Assembly: GCA_913020255.1 (NCBI GenBank)
Contig: CAJWAW010000033.1
Span: forward strand, 1 to 7,179
Length of the DNA: 7,179 nt
Reading direction: 5' to 3'
DNA from: an uncultured Fidelibacterota bacterium
GTDB taxonomy: Bacteria > Marinisomatota > Marinisomatia > SCGC-AAA003-L08 > GCA-002707645
Positions 1-6,149 of this stretch are shown piece after piece (position 1 is the first letter of the stretch; each line of letters starts with the position of its first letter). The notes below the pieces were generated by a model. That model ran no database searches. It was given only the letters and a program-made list of their open reading frames with translations, and had not been told where the DNA came from. Both the position numbers and the translations under genes were made by a program.

Positions 1-2
1 AG

Positions 3-824
3 TTTAGCCAAATTAAAGAATTTCATCATGGAGATATAATTAAAGGCTTTTTTTTATGCAAAAATATCAACTGTAAATTAACTAGACTTGGAGATCAATA
101 TATTGATTTGTTTTTAGAAGATTCTTCTGGTACAATTAGAGCTAAAATTTGGTCTAACGTAGATTATTATAAAGAAAAAATAGATTTCATATATCCTGTT
201 GCAATTAAAGGTAAAGTGATTTTGTATAATGATAATTTAGAAATAGATATTTTATTTATTAAATCAATAAATAATATGTTGTATGACAAGTACGGATTTA
301 ATGAAAGTTTATTGTTTAAGTATTCGAATAAAACAATGTTAAAAAAAAGTAGTCAATTGAATTCTTATATTAAGTTGTTAACTGGTCAGTATAAGAAAAT
401 AACTAAAAAAATTATATCAGACTATAGCGATAAAATTCTTATTATTCCTTCAAATCATAAAAAATATAAATATAGGGGAGGGTTTTTAATCCAGTTAATT
501 AATTTACTTTATCTGAATTCTAAAATATATAAAATATACTCTTTAGATTTGAATAAGATAGTAGTAGGACTAATATTTAAAAATATTGGATTACTTGAAT
601 ATTATGAGGATGATATAAACTTTTCAATATCAAATAACAATAAAATCAAAGGGTGTAAAATTATTAGTAATGATATTCTAAATAAATATTCATCAAAAAA
701 CTATGCAGAAATAATAATTTTTTTAAGAAACATTATTATTGATGATGAATGTAAAGGTGAAAATATTTATGGTAATTACATTAATAATATTTATAAGCTT
801 GATTCAGCAATAAATATTTCATAA
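3..824 (+). CDS. YhaM-like OB-fold/HD-domain protein, degenerate HD, 5' partial
   Basis: This frame is open from the left edge to TAA 822-824, giving 273 visible residues; the start lies upstream. The TTG at 108 would cut the OB fold in half and is rejected. Residues about 1-90 read as the OB nucleic-acid-binding domain of YhaM-type 3'-5' exoribonucleases: 'FHHGDIIKGFFL', then 'YIDLFLEDSSGTIRAKIW' (residues 33-50). Residues about 150-273 follow the YhaM HD domain by shape: 'NHKKYKYRGGFLIQ' for NHH...GL..H, 'VVGLIFKNIGLLE' for AG..LHD.GK..E, 'IKGCKI' for LLGHI, and 'YKLDSA' for DNLDA. The HD ligand positions are changed: His to Gln164, His-Asp to Lys193-Asn194, His to Cys218, no His-His pair, and the Asp before LDS is Tyr264. 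Family: YhaM trims RNA or DNA 3' ends. Inference: this copy keeps the fold and perhaps nucleic-acid binding but not metal-dependent catalysis. The family call rests on remembered YhaM sequence, not a search. Confidence 0.72.
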   Translation, partial: FSQIKEFHHGDIIKGFFLCKNINCKLTRLGDQYIDLFLEDSSGTIRAKIWSNVDYYKEKIDFIYPVAIKGKVILYNDNLEIDILFIKSINNMLYDKYGFNESLLFKYSNKTMLKKSSQLNSYIKLLTGQYKKITKKIISDYSDKILIIPSNHKKYKYRGGFLIQLINLLYLNSKIYKIYSLDLNKIVVGLIFKNIGLLEYYEDDINFSISNNNKIKGCKIISNDILNKYSSKNYAEIIIFLRNIIIDDECKGENIYGNYINNIYKLDSAINIS

Positions 825-835
825 ATATGGTTTTG

Positions 836-841
836 AAGGAG
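836..841 (+). promoter_or_regulatory. Strong Shine-Dalgarno AAGGAG ahead of mini-ORF
   Basis: AAGGAG lies 8 bases before the ATG at 850, an ideal distance. It is 35 bases before the ATG at 877, too far to serve that start directly. This is the only good ribosome site in the 52-base gap between the OB-HD gene and the DUF6580 gene. Confidence 0.6.
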
Positions 842-849
842 TTGGAACT

Positions 850-876
850 ATGATTAAATTATACTTTAAAGTTTAA
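850..876 (+). CDS. 8-codon leader ORF (MIKLYFKV), in frame with DUF6580 gene
   Basis: ATG at 850 opens an 8-codon reading frame ending in TAA at 874-876, directly followed by the ATG of the DUF6580 gene in the same frame. It has the best ribosome site in the gap (AAGGAG, 8 bases upstream), while the ATG at 877 has none of its own. It may be a leader peptide whose termination feeds ribosomes onto the next start. Alternatively it may be the remnant of a longer N-terminus of the next protein, cut off by a nonsense change. The peptide shows no amino-acid run typical of attenuators. Short chance ORFs are common in AT-rich DNA, so the main support is the ribosome-site spacing and the exact TAA-ATG junction. 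Confidence 0.4.
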   Translation: MIKLYFKV

Positions 877-1377
877 ATGAATATTTTATTAGTAATTATA
901 TTAACTTTGTTTGCTGTACTTTCTAGGTTGATACCACATCCACCTAATTTTACACCTATATTGGCAATTGCATTATATTCAGGATTTAGTTTTAAAAATA
1001 AATTTTTATTTATAATCCCATTAGTAGGTATGATTGTTTCCGATTTCTTTTTAGGATATTACAGTTCAATTATCTGGATTTATTTTTCTTTGTTAATTAT
1101 TTTTTATTTAGGATATATTTTATCAAATAAGTATTCATTTAAAAATTTGATTATGTTATCTTTAATTAGTTCTGTTTTATTTTTTTTGATATCAAATTTT
1201 GCTGTTTGGCTAGGTGGATGGTACGGCTATAATTTAAGTGGTTTCATTGCATGCTATGTTGCAGCTATACCATTTTTTCATAATACCTTGTTTTCTACAA
1301 TTATATATTCTTCTATTTTCCATTTTAGTTACAAATATTCAGCTAAAATATTTGAGTCTAAAAAGGAACTTATATAA
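877..1377 (+). CDS. DUF6580 family putative membrane transport protein
   Basis: A hydrophobic 166-residue protein with about five to six membrane segments, roughly at residues 2-18, 27-38, 43-60, 64-83, 90-110 and 120-150. It carries the hallmarks I associate with DUF6580: 'SRLIPHPPNFTPILAIAL' (residues 16-33), 'SDFFLGYY' (55-62), 'SNFAVWLGGW' (106-115) and 'CYVAAIPFFHNTL' (126-138). Length is normal for the family. The family is described only as a putative transport protein, resembling small vitamin-transporter substrate subunits; the substrate is unknown. The start at 877 gives the usual short N-terminus before the first helix. No ribosome site precedes it, so translation probably depends on the mini-ORF ending at 876. 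Its TAA is followed without a gap by the TTG start of the barrel gene, so the two products are probably made together. Confidence 0.82.
   Translation: MNILLVIILTLFAVLSRLIPHPPNFTPILAIALYSGFSFKNKFLFIIPLVGMIVSDFFLGYYSSIIWIYFSLLIIFYLGYILSNKYSFKNLIMLSLISSVLFFLISNFAVWLGGWYGYNLSGFIACYVAAIPFFHNTLFSTIIYSSIFHFSYKYSAKIFESKKELI
1361..1367 (+). promoter_or_regulatory. Ribosome-binding site supporting TTG start at 1378
   Basis: AAAAGGA lies inside the end of the DUF6580 gene, 10 bases before TTG 1378. It supports this unusual start, which is the only one that retains the whole signal peptide. Confidence 0.5.
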
Positions 1378-2883
1378 TTGCGTTTTAATTTTTTTTTTTA
1401 CTCTCCTTTTTATTTGACAATAGTTTTATTTAGTTCAATTTTTGCTAACAATAACTTTGTACTAGCTATTGATCCGTATGATATTCATAATTTTTTTTTA
1501 AATAAGTATAATCCAAATGAAAATGTGGATTTAAAGTATTATTCAATTATGCTTGATGGCTCTACTAATTTCCCATTATATCAATCAACTCCAAATAAGA
1601 TTGGATTTAATAGAAATAGCAAAGGTACTATATCTGAATTGAAATATAAAGAAAGAAAAGCAGACAAGTATTTTGATGCATCTATTAATCTTAAAAAGGA
1701 TTTCAATGATTCGTCAAATACATTGTTTCAATTTGAAAACAAGTCAATTATCAATAGTATTAATCATAATCTTTTCTTTGATTATATGAAAAAAAGTAAA
1801 AATCTCAAAATTGGTATTAGCTATCTATATCATTATGAAGATGATCCTGATTTTTATAATCTTGTAGATACTGATAATTCATTAAAAGAAAATGAAAGCT
1901 TTAATTCTGGTGTTGATATCAATTATTATAAAGATAAAATTTTATTTAAATCTCATCATTCATTTCAAGTGTCATATATTGATAGACCATCTGCTCCAAA
2001 TGAAAGGTTCGAATATAACCATCAAACAATTTGGTCAAATAATTATTTTTCATATAGTATGATTAGATCATTTAAATTTTATTTAAATAACAAGTTTAAG
2101 AGAATTCTAATTGAAAGTATGGATTCACAATTATTGTTAGATGAAAATTATAACTATATTTCATGTGGATTTTCCTATGAGACTGAAAATGATTTTCAAA
2201 TAAGCTTAGGTTTTGATAATTATAAAAATATTTACAAACAGAATATGCTTATTGATTATAATAAAAGAAATATTTCTCTATCCATGGTAGTTCAGAATTA
2301 TCTTTTAGATAGTATGAATTTAAATAATGAGATTTTCAATGATTATAGATTAGAATTTACTTCTCAGTATAGTACATCATTTTCATTTATTTTTAAAAAA
2401 ATAATTAGTGATTTTGAATTTGGGCTAATTGAAAATGATTCGTACAAATATAATTATGTAATAAATGGTGGTAAAATTAATATTTGGAATATAGCATTAG
2501 ATTATGATTACTATAAATATTTTGATGTAAAAAAAGGTGATTTAAGTTTAAATAGTTATTTGCATTCAGGTCTAACATATTTCCCGTTTAAAGATCGATA
2601 TCAATATGAATTATATGGAAAAATTGATTATTATCAGTATGAATTAAATTCCTCAGTAAATCTACTATCATTAAATCTATTTGATAATTTTAATATAACT
2701 CAAAATAATGTAAAACTTTACAATATATCGATTGGTTTTATATTTGATTCATTCAGTATTAGTTATAAGTTTAAAAATGGGATTACTAGTGAACTATTAA
2801 ATAATGAAGTACAATTTTCACAAAATATGAATAATTTTTCCCATATCAATTATATTGAGCTAGATTGGATATTTAAAGAATAA
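1378..2883 (+). CDS. Predicted outer-membrane beta-barrel protein, unrecognised family
   Basis: 501 residues from a TTG start. The first 30 residues look like a signal peptide: Arg2, a hydrophobic stretch, and possible cleavage after 'SSIFA' or after 'VLA' near residue 30. The next in-frame ATG is near residue 58 and would lose it. The mature part is rich in Tyr, Phe, Asn and Ser and is built of short alternating strands separated by polar Asn/Asp turns, for example 'YISCGFSYETENDFQISLGF' and 'YQYELYGKIDYYQYEL'. The C-terminus ends 'YIELDWIFKE', a final aromatic strand like those recognised by the BAM machinery but with two extra residues. No TonB box, plug domain or OmpA domain is visible. 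It is encoded immediately after the DUF6580 membrane protein, in the same frame, suggesting a shared role such as uptake of one substrate across both membranes. I do not recognise the family; a porin-like or surface protein is possible. Confidence 0.68.
   Translation: MRFNFFFYSPFYLTIVLFSSIFANNNFVLAIDPYDIHNFFLNKYNPNENVDLKYYSIMLDGSTNFPLYQSTPNKIGFNRNSKGTISELKYKERKADKYFDASINLKKDFNDSSNTLFQFENKSIINSINHNLFFDYMKKSKNLKIGISYLYHYEDDPDFYNLVDTDNSLKENESFNSGVDINYYKDKILFKSHHSFQVSYIDRPSAPNERFEYNHQTIWSNNYFSYSMIRSFKFYLNNKFKRILIESMDSQLLLDENYNYISCGFSYETENDFQISLGFDNYKNIYKQNMLIDYNKRNISLSMVVQNYLLDSMNLNNEIFNDYRLEFTSQYSTSFSFIFKKIISDFEFGLIENDSYKYNYVINGGKINIWNIALDYDYYKYFDVKKGDLSLNSYLHSGLTYFPFKDRYQYELYGKIDYYQYELNSSVNLLSLNLFDNFNITQNNVKLYNISIGFIFDSFSISYKFKNGITSELLNNEVQFSQNMNNFSHINYIELDWIFKE
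1389..1399 (+). repeat. Poly-T tract of 11 in signal-peptide codons
   Basis: Eleven consecutive T residues span codons 4-8 of the barrel gene and encode the Phe run after Asn4. It is the longest homopolymer I found in the window; other runs reach 8 or 9. A change of one or two bases would shift the frame near the start of the gene. Confidence 0.9.
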
Positions 2884-2884
2884 C

Positions 2885-3394
2885 ATGAAAAAAGTATTAA
2901 TTATATCGGCAACATCATTCAGTAATTATGATTTGTCAATTGACATGAAAAGTATATTAGAAAAACATTCAGTTGATTGCGATGTTATTAATCTAGAAAC
3001 TTATGATTTACCTTTATTTAAAGCAGAGAATTATGAAAGCCAAAAAGATGCTATTAAAGATAGCGTAGAAGAAATTGTAGATAAATTAATTAGTTCTCAG
3101 GGGTTGATATTTTGTGCTCCTGAATATAATGGAAGTATCCCACCCATTGTTACAAATTTTATTGCATGGATATCAGTTACTACTAATTACTGGCGAGATG
3201 GGTTTAAAAATAAATTCGGTTTAGTAGCATCAAGTAGTGGAGGAGAAGCTATTAAGTATAATGTAGCTATGAAAAATCAGTTAGAACATTTAGGAGTAAT
3301 TGTGTTGCCTAGAACTATAAATGTATCTTCCAGTAAAACCTTTGATCATACTTCAGTAGAAGAAAAATTGTTAAAATTTATAAACCTACTATAG
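2885..3394 (+). CDS. NAD(P)H-dependent FMN reductase-like flavoprotein
   Basis: A 169-residue flavodoxin-like protein of the NADPH-dependent FMN reductase family (COG0431 type), which uses bound FMN to reduce flavins, quinones, chromate or azo compounds in the cytoplasm. The core signature 'PEYNGSIPP' (residues 79-87), followed by 'TNFIAWIS' (90-97), binds the flavin ring and shapes the dimer. 'LVASSSGGEA' (113-122) matches the second conserved loop. 'LETYDLPLFKAENYES' (37-52) is the usual region after strand 2. The N-terminal phosphate loop is unusual: the family's GSxRxxS pattern reads 'SATSFSNYDLS' (8-18), with no Arg. Length is at the short end of normal. It starts one base after the barrel gene and has no strong ribosome site, so it is probably coupled to that gene. 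The true substrate cannot be told from sequence. Confidence 0.85.
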   Translation: MKKVLIISATSFSNYDLSIDMKSILEKHSVDCDVINLETYDLPLFKAENYESQKDAIKDSVEEIVDKLISSQGLIFCAPEYNGSIPPIVTNFIAWISVTTNYWRDGFKNKFGLVASSSGGEAIKYNVAMKNQLEHLGVIVLPRTINVSSSKTFDHTSVEEKLLKFINLL

Positions 3395-3402
3395 TTTTAT
3401 AT

Positions 3403-3408
3403 TATAAT
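3403..3408 (+). promoter_or_regulatory. Possible -10 box (TATAAT) upstream of trxA
   Basis: A perfect TATAAT lies in the 70-base gap before trxA, the largest gap in the window. No convincing -35 box lies 16-18 bases upstream. In such AT-rich DNA this match can easily occur by chance. If used, the trxAB transcript would have a leader of roughly 50 bases. Confidence 0.22.
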
Positions 3409-3454
3409 TGTAAATAAATTAGTACATAAGATTCTTTTAATTTTAAAACGAAAT

Positions 3455-3460
3455 AGAGGT
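3455..3460 (+). promoter_or_regulatory. Ribosome-binding site of trxA
   Basis: AGAGGT lies 4 bases before the ATG at 3465, with its GAGG core 5 bases upstream. It supports this start and independent translation initiation of trxA. Confidence 0.55.
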
Positions 3461-3464
3461 TAAT

Positions 3465-3788
3465 ATGGGTGCTAATACCAAAGATTTTACTAGTGATAAT
3501 TTTGAAACAGAAGTTCTTAAATCAGCAAAGCCTGTTTTAGTAGATTTTTGGGCGGAATGGTGCGGTCCTTGTAAAATGTTAACTCCAACAATTGATGAGA
3601 TTTCCTCAGAATATTCTGATAAATTTAAAATAGGAAAGGTAAATGTAGATAATAATAGTGAGCTTGCATCAAAATATGGAATTAGAAGTATTCCATGTCT
3701 ATTATTTTTTAGTAATGGTGAGGTTCAAAAACAAATTGTTGGAGCTGTGGAGAAATCTGAAATAATATCTGAGCTAGAAAAGCTTTAA
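3465..3788 (+). CDS. trxA: Thioredoxin
   Basis: A complete 107-residue thioredoxin, the standard length. It reduces disulfides of cytoplasmic enzymes and is recharged by thioredoxin reductase. The active site 'WAEWCGPCK' places the redox cysteines at 33 and 36. Other conserved elements are 'VLVDFWA' (24-30), Asp27 as the buried acid, Pro41 after the active-site helix, 'KVNVDNN' (58-64), and the cis-proline loop 'IRSIP' ending at Pro77. The residue after the cis-proline, usually Thr, is Cys78, a third cysteine right beside the active site. The fold otherwise looks intact, so it should be functional. trxB starts one base after the stop, so reductase and substrate are made from one transcript. 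Confidence 0.96.
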   Translation: MGANTKDFTSDNFETEVLKSAKPVLVDFWAEWCGPCKMLTPTIDEISSEYSDKFKIGKVNVDNNSELASKYGIRSIPCLLFFSNGEVQKQIVGAVEKSEIISELEKL

Positions 3789-3789
3789 A

Positions 3790-4722
3790 ATGCAGAATAA
3801 TGTTATTATAATTGGTTCGGGCCCAGCTGGATATACGGCAGCATTGTATGCAGCTAGAGCAAACTTAAAACCTTTGATTTTTGAGGGAAATCAACCGGGT
3901 GGTCAGTTAACAATCACAACAGACGTTGAAAATTATCCTGGTTTTCCTGATGGGATATTGGGTCCTGAACTTATGGATAAATTCAAATCTCAAGCAGAAA
4001 GATTTGGGGCTAAAATATATAGTATGAATGTTGATAAAGTTGAATTTTCAAATTCAGATTTCATTGTTTATGTAGGAAATGAAGATTTCTCAGCAAAATC
4101 AATTATTATATCGACAGGAGCTTCAGCGAAATTACTAGGTTTGGAATCAGAAAAGAAGTTGATGGGTCATGGAGTATCAGCTTGTGCAACTTGCGATGCT
4201 TTTTTCTTTAAAAATAAACATGTATATGTTGTTGGGGGCGGAGATAGTGCGATGGAGGAAGCTACATTCCTTACGAAATTTGCAACAAAAGTAACGATTG
4301 TGCATCGTCGTGATTCTTTTAGAGCTTCTAAAATAATGCAAGATAAAGTTTTTAAAAATGATAAAATTAATGTTTTATGGAATACTCAAGTAATTGATAT
4401 GCTAGGAGAACCAAATACTGGCGGTCTTAAATCAATTTTAGTAGAAAATACAATTACGAATGAACAAAGTACCATTGAATGTGAGGGGCTTTTTTTAGGG
4501 ATTGGCCATAAACCTAATTCTGATATCTTTAAAGATCAACTTGAACTTGATAATTCTGGTTATATCAAAACTTATAATAATTCAACTCAAACCTCTATTC
4601 CAGGTGTATTTGCAGCTGGAGATATAATGGATCCAGTATATAGACAGGCCATAACTGCAGCAGGATCGGGATGCATGGCTGCTTTAGATGCAGAAAAATA
4701 TATAGAAAATCTTCATTCTTAA
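3790..4722 (+). CDS. trxB: Thioredoxin reductase (NADPH)
   Basis: A complete 310-residue low-molecular-weight thioredoxin reductase, a FAD flavoenzyme passing electrons from NADPH to oxidised thioredoxin. Domains in order: FAD-binding motif 'IIGSGPAGYTAALYAARA' (7-24), 'GGQLTITTDVENYPGF' (37-52), redox pair 'CATCD' with Cys132 and Cys135, NADPH-binding 'VVGGGDSAMEEA' (147-158), 'HRRDSFRAS' (172-180) whose arginines are those used for NADPH rather than NADH, and the C-terminal FAD motif 'GVFAAGDIMD' followed by 'RQAITAAGSGCMAALDAEKY'. All key residues are present. It begins one base after trxA, whose product is its expected partner. No strong ribosome site precedes its ATG, which fits coupling to trxA. 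Confidence 0.97.
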   Translation: MQNNVIIIGSGPAGYTAALYAARANLKPLIFEGNQPGGQLTITTDVENYPGFPDGILGPELMDKFKSQAERFGAKIYSMNVDKVEFSNSDFIVYVGNEDFSAKSIIISTGASAKLLGLESEKKLMGHGVSACATCDAFFFKNKHVYVVGGGDSAMEEATFLTKFATKVTIVHRRDSFRASKIMQDKVFKNDKINVLWNTQVIDMLGEPNTGGLKSILVENTITNEQSTIECEGLFLGIGHKPNSDIFKDQLELDNSGYIKTYNNSTQTSIPGVFAAGDIMDPVYRQAITAAGSGCMAALDAEKYIENLHS

Positions 4723-4770
4723 AAGTTTTATTAAAAAAGGATCTAAAATTTTAATGAGATTAATTGTATT

Positions 4771-5469
4771 ATGCTAAAAATAGTTATATTGTCAGCTGGA
4801 CCAGGCTTGCCTGAAGTAGTAAAGAAATATGGACATTCATCAAATTGGATTCCTGAAATAATTAAAGATCATAAAGTTGATTTTATAATTAGAAATGCTT
4901 ACGAGGAAGATTTTGGAAATATCGAAGAGGCTGATGCTTGGATTATTACTGGAAGTAAATATTCAGTATATGATGACATACCATGGATCCCTAAATTGAA
5001 ATCATATGTTAATGAACTAATTGATAATAATAAATATATTTTAGGGATTTGCTTTGGTCATCAACTGTTAGCTTCATGTCTCGGAGCGTCTGTCAAGAAA
5101 AACCCTAGAGGGTGGGAGCTTGGATCATATCAAATTAGTTTGAATGAAGAAGGTAAAAAACATTTATTGTTTAAAGATATGCATGATAATGATATTGTAT
5201 ATGAAAGCCACCAGGATGTTGTTTGTGATATGCCAAATTCATTAACAACTTTAGCTTTCACTGATAAGGCTAATCAATCTTTTGTTTATTCAAAAAATAT
5301 TTTCGGCGTTCAATTTCATCCTGAATTTACTAAAAGTGTAACTAGAATGCTTATGGACCTGAGAATTAAAGCAGGTGTAAAGGTTGATTCAGAAATATTG
5401 CATAATTCAAGTAATTCATATAAAGTTTTAAACAATTTTATCGAAATTATTAAAGGAGATTATAATTAA
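4771..5469 (+). CDS. Stand-alone class I glutamine amidotransferase
   Basis: A 232-residue class I glutamine amidotransferase of the GMP-synthase-like group, which hydrolyses glutamine and passes ammonia to a partner or substrate. The nucleophile elbow 'LGICFGHQLLA' holds Cys94, and 'GVQFHPEF' supplies His183 and Glu185, completing the triad. 'WIITGSKYSVYDD' (57-69) forms the oxyanion region, and 'NPRGWELGSYQI' (111-122) and 'ESHQDVVCDMP' (145-155) are typical of the free-standing subgroup rather than GuaA or CarA. No synthase domain is fused. The acceptor is unknown; relatives are often annotated simply as GMP synthase-like. The start at 4771 gives a proper first strand (MLKIVILSAGPG) but has no close ribosome site. 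Its stop TAA shares its final base with the ATG of the ABC-type gene, so the two are co-translated. Confidence 0.88.
   Translation: MLKIVILSAGPGLPEVVKKYGHSSNWIPEIIKDHKVDFIIRNAYEEDFGNIEEADAWIITGSKYSVYDDIPWIPKLKSYVNELIDNNKYILGICFGHQLLASCLGASVKKNPRGWELGSYQISLNEEGKKHLLFKDMHDNDIVYESHQDVVCDMPNSLTTLAFTDKANQSFVYSKNIFGVQFHPEFTKSVTRMLMDLRIKAGVKVDSEILHNSSNSYKVLNNFIEIIKGDYN
5452..5458 (+). promoter_or_regulatory. Strong Shine-Dalgarno AAAGGAG for the ABC-type gene
   Basis: AAAGGAG lies within the last codons of the amidotransferase gene, 10 bases before ATG 5469. It fixes that start and supports efficient translation of the ATPase. Confidence 0.65.
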
Positions 5470-6149
5470 TGAATAATCCTATTTACTCAGTTGAAAATTT
5501 AAGTTTCATCAAAAATAAAAATGTACTATTGAAAATTAAAAAGTTTGAAATACATAGAGGTGCTTGTTATATGTTTTCTGGTGAGATGTGCTCTGGAAAA
5601 ACACTTTTAATGGATTTTTTAACTAAAAATAGTAAGGCATACAATGGAGATATTATTTATGATAACAATAACTTGAGAGTAATTTCAAGCAAGACATATA
5701 ATAAAGAGGTTTCTATTGTAGGTCAAATCACTAAAAAACCATATTTTAAAACTGTATATAATTATATTTATAAGTATATAAAAAATAAAAATAATAATAA
5801 AAAAGCAGAAAAGTATACTCAGAATATAATCAAGTCAATGAATATTAAGTCTATTTCAACTTTAAAAATTAGAGATCTGACTCCATCTCAATTTAGATGG
5901 GTAGATTTAGCTGCAAAAATAGGGTCAAATCCAAAAGTTTTATTTATTGATGAGCTTGAGCAGCACTTAAGTAAAGATAGTATGAATATTATTTCAAAAT
6001 TATTGTATAGAAAATGTAATTATGATGGTGTTACATTGATATGTACTACTCAAAACCCTGTAATGTTTAAAGGTTTAGCATCTGTATCAATAACTTTGAA
6101 GCATGGAAGAATATCAAGCTTAAGATCTCGTGGAAGTAAAAGAAATTAA
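5469..6149 (+). CDS. Degenerate ABC transporter-type ATP-binding protein
   Basis: 226 residues, the size of single-domain ABC ATPases such as FtsE, LolD or MlaF. In order: 'YSVENLSFIKNK' opening strand (6-17), Walker A 'GEMCSGKT' (38-45), Q-loop Gln86 in 'IVGQIT', a Lys/Asn-rich stretch (about 102-116), the signature position, Walker B 'KVLFIDE' with Asp161 and Glu162, a D-loop region 'EQHLS' (164-168), and the switch region 'LICTTQNP' (190-197). Two core elements are changed. The signature LSGGQ reads LTPSQ (137-141), and the H-loop His is Gln195. Proline after the Walker B DE is Leu163. ATP binding seems retained; normal dimer hydrolysis is doubtful. It overlaps the amidotransferase by one base and the following membrane protein by 20 bases, so it probably serves that protein. 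No permease is seen in the window. Confidence 0.75.
   Translation: MNNPIYSVENLSFIKNKNVLLKIKKFEIHRGACYMFSGEMCSGKTLLMDFLTKNSKAYNGDIIYDNNNLRVISSKTYNKEVSIVGQITKKPYFKTVYNYIYKYIKNKNNNKKAEKYTQNIIKSMNIKSISTLKIRDLTPSQFRWVDLAAKIGSNPKVLFIDELEQHLSKDSMNIISKLLYRKCNYDGVTLICTTQNPVMFKGLASVSITLKHGRISSLRSRGSKRN

Noticed and set aside
108..110. TTG as the start of a shorter first gene
   Set aside because: The frame is open to the left edge, and residues before this codon (such as 'FHHGDIIKGFFL') form the first strands of the OB domain.
1491..1499. Nine-T run in the barrel gene as a second slippage site
   Set aside because: Runs of 8-9 A or T recur across the window (for example 48-55, 1180-1187, 6241-6249), so this is background composition.
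3435..3448. Inverted repeat TTTTAA-TT-TTAAAA before trxA as a terminator or operator
   Set aside because: All A/T, loop of two bases, no GC stem and no following T run; expected by chance at this composition.
4723..4770. Gap between trxB and the amidotransferase as a terminator or riboswitch
   Set aside because: No GC-containing stem-loop and only 48 bases; too short and featureless apart from the AAAAAAGGA and mini-ORF noted.
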